Shown here: positions 62,103 through 64,000 of the stretch, piece by piece
Layout of the letters: every line of letters begins with the position of its first letter
Numbering within the stretch: the stretch's first letter is position 1
Source: Myxococcales bacterium
Lineage (GTDB): Bacteria; Myxococcota_A; UBA796; GCA-2862545
Assembly: GCA_019634415.1 (NCBI GenBank)
Contig: JAHQVJ010000245.1
Span: 16,076-80,075, forward strand
Length of the DNA stretch: 64,000 bases
Reading direction: 5' to 3'
Notes under the pieces: model-generated
What the model saw: only the letters and a program-made list of their open reading frames with translations
Database searches by the model: none
Told to the model about the DNA's origin: nothing
Translations under genes and position numbers: made by a program

Positions 62103-63208
62103 GGCGCGCGGAGCCTAGCACCAACGGTGGCGCTGTCGTCGTCGGGCTGGGTGCCGGGGACGGTGATCTGGAGGAGCTGAAGGTCGGGGCTCGGATCGAG
62201 GGGACGGTGAAGCGCACCGGCGCACAGCGCAGCCCCTTCCTGGGCGGCGAGCCGATGGCGCTCGCCGCGGTGCTCCAGTGTGACCTCGCCGGTGCGCACG
62301 AACCACAGCGTGAGCTCGTCGGCAGCGGGCTTCAGCGCGTCCGTGTGCTCGTGGGCGGCCTTCGCGGCGCGCAGCGTGCGCACGCCGATGGCTCCGCCGC
62401 TCGCTTCGGCGACGCCGCTGTCGCACACGTCCAGGGTGCGGAAGCGGGAGGGCTCCCAGCGTTGTGGCTCGGCGCGGCGGAAGTGCCGGAAGCGCTGCCC
62501 GCCGTACGTGCGGCCAGGGCTGGCCGAATCGCTGGGCAGCACGCAGTCGGGGTCGGTGAAGGTGTGGTGCTCGGCGGGGCTGGTCAGCTCCAGCACCTCT
62601 GTTCCGTCCGAGCAGGCGAGCACCCGGTGGCGAATGCCCGGTGGCTGGAGCACCACGTCTCCCGGCTGCATGTCGAAGGCGGGACCCTGGTCCTGGTAGG
62701 CGACGCGCACCCAGCCCTGCAGGCACGCGATCACCTGAGCACGCACCAGGTGGTGGTGGCTGTAGTCGGGAACGGGCCCGCCCTTGGGAATGCGGATGTG
62801 CGACACGATGAAGCGACCCCCGAGGCGGCTGTACACGAGATCGCGGTAGAGCATTCCAGCGCGACCGGTAACGAACGAGTTGCACTCGTCGGCGCGAAAC
62901 ACCGCGAACTCTGGTTGCAGGTCGGGAATCTGGAGCGTGGGCGTGGCAGGCCCGATCCACAGCTGTGTGCCGTTGGGGGCGGTGGCTCCGTGTAGGTGGC
63001 TCATCGCGGGATCGTCGGTGCACAGCCGGAGGTGGCTGGGGCCGGTCAGCTCACGGCGCAGCTCGATCTGCACACCGGGTCCGTCGAGCACGGCTTCGCG
63101 CGGGTCGTCGGCGGGGCCGATGCGACGGAGCACGAAGCCGAGCTGCTCGACGAAGAAGCGAAGGGTGTCGTCGAGGGGCTCACCGGGCAGCAGGACCCGT
63201 GCTCTCAC
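62099..63208 (-). CDS. VOC-like and cupin domain fusion protein
   Basis: A 369-residue cytoplasmic protein, first gene of the operon. The N-terminus (about 1-90) looks like a vicinal-oxygen-chelate (glyoxalase-type) half domain (LDDTLRFFVEQLGFVLRRI; GVQIELR). A cupin with a possible metal site HHHLVRAQVIACLQGWVRV...GDVVLQPPGIRHRV follows at about 145-210, and a second cupin at about 270-350 (AHEHTDALKPAADELTLWFVRTGEVTLEHRG). No substrate can be read. The start is GTG at 63208 with no clear ribosome site. It overlaps the kinase ATG. A sugar- or small-ligand-handling enzyme, or a sensor for the operon, are both possible. Confidence 0.78.
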   Translation of the reverse strand: MRARVLLPGEPLDDTLRFFVEQLGFVLRRIGPADDPREAVLDGPGVQIELRRELTGPSHLRLCTDDPAMSHLHGATAPNGTQLWIGPATPTLQIPDLQPEFAVFRADECNSFVTGRAGMLYRDLVYSRLGGRFIVSHIRIPKGGPVPDYSHHHLVRAQVIACLQGWVRVAYQDQGPAFDMQPGDVVLQPPGIRHRVLACSDGTEVLELTSPAEHHTFTDPDCVLPSDSASPGRTYGGQRFRHFRRAEPQRWEPSRFRTLDVCDSGVAEASGGAIGVRTLRAAKAAHEHTDALKPAADELTLWFVRTGEVTLEHRGERHRLAAQEGAALCAGALHRPLDPSPDLQLLQITVPGTQPDDDSATVGARLRAP

Positions 63209-63262
63209 TGGCTAGCTACCACCACAGCTGGGTGACGAGAACGGCATCCAGCTGACGTGGTC

Positions 63263-64000
63263 TCAGGGATCGCATTCGGCGTGCGGTGATGACGTGATGT
63301 CGTTCTCACAAGAAGCAGGGAGCTGCGCCGATGAGAACTTGGCCGTGTTGCCACAATCGTCGTTGCCTAGGCCCGCGTCACTGTTGGCCGTGTCGAGGTT
63401 GGAGGCCACACCGCATGCTGACGTCGTGTCATACCACAGCGTGTCATCGTCGCTCCCACCATCCAGGATCTGAACTCCTGCTGTGGCACACACCAGAAGA
63501 CCTGTGGTGTCACAGAGAATGTCGTCTCCTTCATGGCCGTTGAGGTCATCGTCTCCGTCTCCGCCCACGAGTACGTCGTTGCCTTCGCGTCCATGAAGGT
63601 CATCGCTTCCGTCGCCGCCTCGAAGGATATCGTCTCCTTCAAAACCGATGAGTTCGTCGTTTCCGGCATCCCCGTTCATCGTGTCGTTTCCGGTCCATCC
63701 CTCCATGGTGTCGTTGCCATTGCCACCGTGGAGCTCGTCATCACCCTCGCTGCCGTAGAGGAAGTCTGGTCCGTCCTCTCCCCAAAGGACATCGTCTCCA
63801 GCTCCGCCGACGAGGACATCCTCGCCTTCGCCGCCCCAGAGGATGTCATCACCGCCCAGGCCGAACAGACCACCTGAGGGCCCACTGTCATTGCCATCTT
63901 CACCGAAGAGGGATTCGGTGTAGCAGATGTCGTCCACGTCGGACCCAGTGATACGGTCGTTTCCATCGTCGCCCTTACTCTTGCCGACCAATTGAGAGGA
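63263..64000 (-). CDS. RTX-type calcium-binding repeat protein, C-terminal part (5' end outside window)
   Basis: The frame stays open to the window edge, so this is the C-terminal part of a larger protein. About 14 RTX-like nonapeptide units are visible (GGxGxDxLxG type: GGEGEDVLVGGAGDDVLWGEDGPDF and similar), forming a Ca2+-binding beta-roll. A C-terminal tail with several Cys (CDTTGLLVC; CENDITSSPHAECDP) follows. RTX proteins are usually secreted, often by type I systems, but the tail here lacks an obvious type I signal. Base composition looks clearly lower in GC than in the neighbouring operon. The stop lies 55 bases from the start of the cupin gene. Confidence 0.85.
   Translation of the reverse strand, partial: SSQLVGKSKGDDGNDRITGSDVDDICYTESLFGEDGNDSGPSGGLFGLGGDDILWGGEGEDVLVGGAGDDVLWGEDGPDFLYGSEGDDELHGGNGNDTMEGWTGNDTMNGDAGNDELIGFEGDDILRGGDGSDDLHGREGNDVLVGGDGDDDLNGHEGDDILCDTTGLLVCATAGVQILDGGSDDDTLWYDTTSACGVASNLDTANSDAGLGNDDCGNTAKFSSAQLPASCENDITSSPHAECDP

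Noticed and set aside
63533..63877. A 114-codon plus-strand ORF opposite the RTX repeats
   Set aside because: It is the complement of the Gly/Asp repeat codons and has only Val/Ser/Ala-rich repeats.

Overview
This is a 64 kb, very GC-rich, densely packed chromosomal segment. It most resembles a myxobacterial (Myxococcota / former Deltaproteobacteria) genome. The signs are C-terminal MYXO-CTERM-like anchors, three Hanks-type Ser/Thr kinases, three sigma-54 enhancer-binding regulators with Fis-type helices, a lipase-maturation-factor protein, MopE-type metal-binding repeats, thrombospondin type 3 (TSP3) repeats and many lipoproteins. No phage, transposase or CRISPR array was seen. The only RNA gene recognised is tRNA-Asn(GUU). 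Convergent genes commonly abut or overlap, and most operons use 4-base ATGA/GTGA start-stop overlaps.

Layout. 1-6.4 kb: the end of a sigma-54 regulator; a lipoprotein divergent from a WHG-type TetR regulator with three palindromic operators between them; propionyl-CoA synthetase; an FAD amine oxidase; and a lipoprotein with a duplicated beta-sandwich module. 6.4-11 kb: a visibly lower-GC block. It has a three-gene hydrolase operon read leftwards from a near-consensus sigma-54 promoter and a divergent GAF/AAA+/Fis activator with nested palindromes in between, and it ends at tRNA-Asn. 11-19.7 kb: ChaC-like cyclotransferase, lipase maturation factor, a degenerate sulfatase-like membrane protein, a membrane Ser/Thr kinase convergent with a tail-anchored disordered protein, and two paralogous lipoproteins. 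19.7-25.6 kb: a DUF885 protein translationally coupled to 2-oxoglutarate dehydrogenase E1 and E2.

26-36.7 kb: an OmpA-family protein with an unusual leader, followed by four tandem paralogous surface proteins. Each has a signal peptide, a Rossmann-like domain, about ten or more TSP3 calcium-binding repeats and a C-terminal RGGG...Cys-hydrophobic-Arg anchor. 36.6-45.1 kb: a MORN lipoprotein, two amidohydrolase paralogs (the second has lost its metal ligands), a peroxiredoxin with UGA at the peroxidatic Cys position (a probable selenoprotein), 5-oxoprolinase and pirin. 45.3-51.7 kb: a MopE/beta-helix protein, a haem/copper-monooxygenase-like lipoprotein, and a TrkA-N plus RyR-domain protein. 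51.7-55.6 kb: a sigma-54 regulator coupled to an atypical kinase fused to a formylglycine-generating-enzyme-like domain. 55.6-63.2 kb: a DUF481 protein, an FHA/winged-helix protein, and a five-gene overlapping operon (VOC/cupin, Ser/Thr kinase, OmpA-like, LysM-FecR, outer-membrane protein). 63.3-64 kb: the C-terminal part of an RTX-repeat protein that runs off the window.

The strongest novel signals are the UGA-containing peroxiredoxin with a SECIS-like hairpin, the self-contained sigma-54 circuit driving Cys-nucleophile hydrolases, the tandem TSP3 surface-protein array, and the kinase-centred envelope operon facing an FHA transcription factor. All functions are inferred from sequence reading alone.
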